Below are positions 5,689 through 8,111 of a stretch of 8,111 nt of DNA, in pieces. Below the pieces are notes generated by a model. It saw nothing but the letters and a program-made list of their open reading frames with translations, was not told the DNA's origin and did not search any database. Origin of the DNA: Deltaproteobacteria bacterium (lineage in GTDB: Bacteria > Desulfobacterota > Desulfobacteria > Desulfobacterales > SG8-13); the NCBI GenBank assembly GCA_024639205.1, contig JAHEIV010000118.1, positions 1 to 8,111 of the forward strand, in the 5' to 3' direction. The translations under genes and the position numbers were made by a program. Position 1 is the first letter of the stretch; each line of letters opens with the position of its first letter.

Positions 5689-6518
5689 TGTCGCTCCGCA
5701 AAATCGGGAGCCGGTGGTATCAAAACCACCAGCACCTCTTCGAGTTTTTCGAAATCAACATATGGGGCAATCGAAACTTCCTGAAAGATTTCCGAAGTGC
5801 GTTTGACGACGCCGATGACATCGCCAATGGCCAACCCTTTGGGAAACACACCATCGAGGCCGGAAGCCACGATCTTGTCTCCGACGGCGACCTCTTCTTT
5901 TCGCATGACATACTGGAATCGGCATCTGCCGGAAGCCTCGCCCTTGATGATACCCCGTGCCCGGGTTCGCTGCATCAGCGCGTCCACCGCACTGTTTCGA
6001 TCGATGATCAACATCACCTTGGCATAGTGGGTCGATACGTCGGTCACCTGACCGGCGATCCCCTCCGGCACCACCACCGGCAGACCTTTCCGGATGCCGT
6101 CGGCACTGCCCTTGTTGATAATCAGGGCCTGGTACCAGGAAGACGGATCTCTGCCCACGATTTCGGCAGCGACGCTCTGGTTGATCATGGCTGTTTTAAA
6201 ATCGAGCAGTTGCCGCAGACGGATGTTGGACAACTCCACCTCGCGCCACTGGCTGTTTCGGGCAACCGCCTGTTTGAGGCTTTCTTTCAGCCGGGCATTT
6301 TGGCGAGCGGTGGATACAAGCACAAAATAGTTGTCCCAGGTACCTCTGGAGAAACGGATGGCAACGGAAACGGCATCCTGAAAAGGAGCCACAAGAAAAA
6401 GGGCAACGCGCCCGAGTCCGTGGGAAGGATAGCGGTTACCGGCGATATACAAGATTACCAGGTTGGCGACGATCAAAAGGATCGCCCCAACGACCACCAG
6501 CATTTTTTTGGAAAGCAT
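5685..6518 (-). CDS. mreC: MreC, periplasmic rod-shape scaffold
   Basis: MreC spans the inner membrane once and links cytoplasmic MreB to PBP2/RodA in the periplasm, activating synthesis. The 277-residue product fits the family: a membrane segment at about 6-26, a helical coiled-coil region (about 70-107, with A-R-L-K-E-S-L-K and L-R-Q-L-L-D-F-K), and two beta domains. The first holds G-R-D-P-S-S-W-Y-Q (122-130) and N-K-G-S-A-D-G-I-R-K-G (135-145); the second holds V-G-D-K-I-V-A-S-G-L-D-G-V-F-P-K-G (212-228). All are typical MreC signatures. The ATG at 6518 has only a weak upstream purine stretch. A second ATG at 6503 would shorten the cytoplasmic tail by five residues and has no better site. 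It overlaps mreD by 4 nt and follows mreB after 56 nt. Confidence 0.95.
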   Translation of the reverse strand: MLSKKMLVVVGAILLIVANLVILYIAGNRYPSHGLGRVALFLVAPFQDAVSVAIRFSRGTWDNYFVLVSTARQNARLKESLKQAVARNSQWREVELSNIRLRQLLDFKTAMINQSVAAEIVGRDPSSWYQALIINKGSADGIRKGLPVVVPEGIAGQVTDVSTHYAKVMLIIDRNSAVDALMQRTRARGIIKGEASGRCRFQYVMRKEEVAVGDKIVASGLDGVFPKGLAIGDVIGVVKRTSEIFQEVSIAPYVDFEKLEEVLVVLIPPAPDFAERQ

Positions 6519-6553
6519 CAGGTTCGGTTCTTAGACGCGATTAGTGGCTTGTT

Positions 6554-6571
6554 GCGGTTTGTGAAACCAGC
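6554..6571 (-). repeat. Small hairpin between mreB and mreC
   Basis: GGTTT (6556-6560) and AAACC (6564-6568) form a perfect stem with a 3-nt loop, extended by GC/GC (6554-6555 with 6570-6571) past one bulged A. It begins a few bases after the mreB stop. No T-run follows, so it is not a complete intrinsic terminator. It might protect the 3' end of an mreB message or lower downstream expression; both are inference. Confidence 0.35.
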
Positions 6572-6574
6572 GGG

Positions 6575-7618
<1,044 letters not shown>

Positions 7619-7670
7619 ACGACCTCATAAAGATTTGAAAAGGTTGATAAGTTTGGTTCAGTAACGCCTC

Positions 7671-7676
7671 ATTATA
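7671..7676 (-). promoter_or_regulatory. Candidate -10 box for the mreB cluster
   Basis: A perfect TATAAT hexamer on the minus strand lies 53 nt upstream of the mreB start in an AT-rich gap. The hexamer 17 nt further upstream (TAGCGA) is a poor -35, so if this is a promoter it would need an activator or other contacts. Position and perfect match support it; the missing -35 lowers confidence. Confidence 0.45.
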
Positions 7677-7680
7677 CATA

Positions 7681-7704
7681 AAAACAAGTCGCTTCGCTAC
7701 TAAA
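7681..7704 (-). terminator. Weak candidate terminator after the serine hydrolase gene
   Basis: The minus strand reads AGTAGC-GAA-GCGACT (7702-7688), a 6-pair stem with one internal mismatch, followed by T-rich TTGTTTTT. It sits just after the hydrolase stop codon. The stem is short, so termination may be partial, and the hydrolase transcript may continue into mreB. Confidence 0.3.
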
Positions 7705-7710
7705 ATTATA
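7705..7710 (-). promoter_or_regulatory. Second TATAAT hexamer upstream of mreB
   Basis: Another perfect TATAAT on the minus strand overlaps the hydrolase stop codon, 34 nt upstream of the first. No good -35 is visible in the end of the hydrolase gene. Since it lies ahead of the candidate terminator at 7681-7704, it may simply be AT-rich sequence. Confidence 0.25.
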
Positions 7711-8111
7711 CTGTTTTTACAAGAAAAAATGCCTCCATCACCGCATCATGCAGCGCAGGACGGAATGTTCGGATCCGCTCGTTGCGTCGGCTCGGGTGAA
7801 CCCGGTTGGTCAGCAGTACGACGATCACGGCATTGTCCAGGTCGATCCACAGCGATGTACCGGTAAAGCCGAGGTGGCCGACCGTGTGGTCGGAAAAATG
7901 TCGCCCGCAGCTGGCGTCCTTTTCGGAAGGGGCGTCGAATCCAAGCGGCCGGGACCCGCGGGCGCTGCGGTGAAAGAACCTGCGAACCGTTTCGGTGCGC
8001 AGCAACCCGTTCGGATTGTTTCCACTATAAGCATCGAGCATCGCCTGGGCCACTTGAAATACCCCGAGTGCATCGCCAAACAGACCGGCATGTCCGGCCA
8101 CACCGCCCATG
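7706..8111 (-). CDS. Beta-lactamase-fold serine hydrolase, C-terminal part only
   Basis: This is the end of a gene whose start lies beyond the window, so the Met at 8110 is internal. About 134 residues are visible. They include G-G-V-A-G-H-A-G-L-F-G (2-12), and G-H-L-G-F-T-G-T-S-L-W-I-D (78-90) followed by V-I-V-V-L-L-T-N-R-V-H-P. In class C beta-lactamase / PBP4-like hydrolases (COG1680-type), the H-x-G here replaces the K-T-G motif, and the L-T-N-R strand is typical. The catalytic S-x-x-K and Y-x-N motifs should lie upstream and cannot be checked. Members of this family include esterases, peptidases and beta-lactam-interacting enzymes, so the substrate is not known. The gene ends 87 nt before mreB on the same strand. 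No export signal can be assessed. Confidence 0.85.
   Translation of the reverse strand, partial: MGGVAGHAGLFGDALGVFQVAQAMLDAYSGNNPNGLLRTETVRRFFHRSARGSRPLGFDAPSEKDASCGRHFSDHTVGHLGFTGTSLWIDLDNAVIVVLLTNRVHPSRRNERIRTFRPALHDAVMEAFFLVKTV

Overview
This window looks like ordinary chromosome from a Gram-negative, rod-shaped bacterium, most likely a Desulfobacterota (former deltaproteobacterial) lineage. The reasons are moderately high GC, paired F-type ATP synthase b'/b subunits that each start with a signal-peptide-like segment, a bactofilin next to the ATP synthase genes, and a compact mreB-mreC-mreD-mrdA-rodA cluster. The lineage is inferred from gene content and remembered gene order, not from a search. 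Every gene I accept is on the minus strand, so transcription runs from high to low coordinates.

From right to left in transcription order: (1) 7706-8111 holds the C-terminal part of a beta-lactamase-fold serine hydrolase, cut by the window edge. (2) 7619-7705 is a short AT-rich gap with two TATAAT hexamers and a small hairpin; it is the likely promoter region of the next cluster. (3) 7618-1977 is the cell-elongation ('elongasome') cluster: MreB filament protein, MreC and MreD membrane scaffold, the PBP2 transpeptidase (mrdA) and the RodA SEDS glycosyltransferase. Junctions are tight (56-nt gap, 4-nt overlap, 6-nt gap) except for a 205-nt GC-rich gap before rodA. (4) 1629-1976 is a 348-nt intergenic region with a probable rodA terminator, a 7-bp tandem repeat and a group of small hairpins. 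(5) 1221-1628 is a bactofilin gene, followed by a very clear intrinsic terminator at 1129-1166. (6) 922-1128 is a gene-free leader with nested inverted repeats. (7) 921-1 carries the b' and b peripheral-stalk subunits of F1Fo ATP synthase, joined by a TAATG stop/start overlap; the second gene runs off the window.

Functionally, MreB, MreC, MreD, PBP2 and RodA form one inner-membrane machine that inserts new peptidoglycan along the cell side wall. Bactofilin is another cytoskeletal protein with shape-related roles in several bacteria, so its position beside this cluster is suggestive. The ATP synthase genes appear to be a separate transcription unit behind the terminator.

I found no mobile element, CRISPR array, tRNA, rRNA or defence-like genes, and no undescribed protein system. 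The best leads are non-coding or junctional: the nested inverted repeat ahead of the ATP synthase genes, the structured mrdA-rodA gap with a stop-free frame ending in TGATG at rodA, the in-phase mreD/mrdA junction with a TTG start, and the repeat-bearing rodA-bactofilin spacer.
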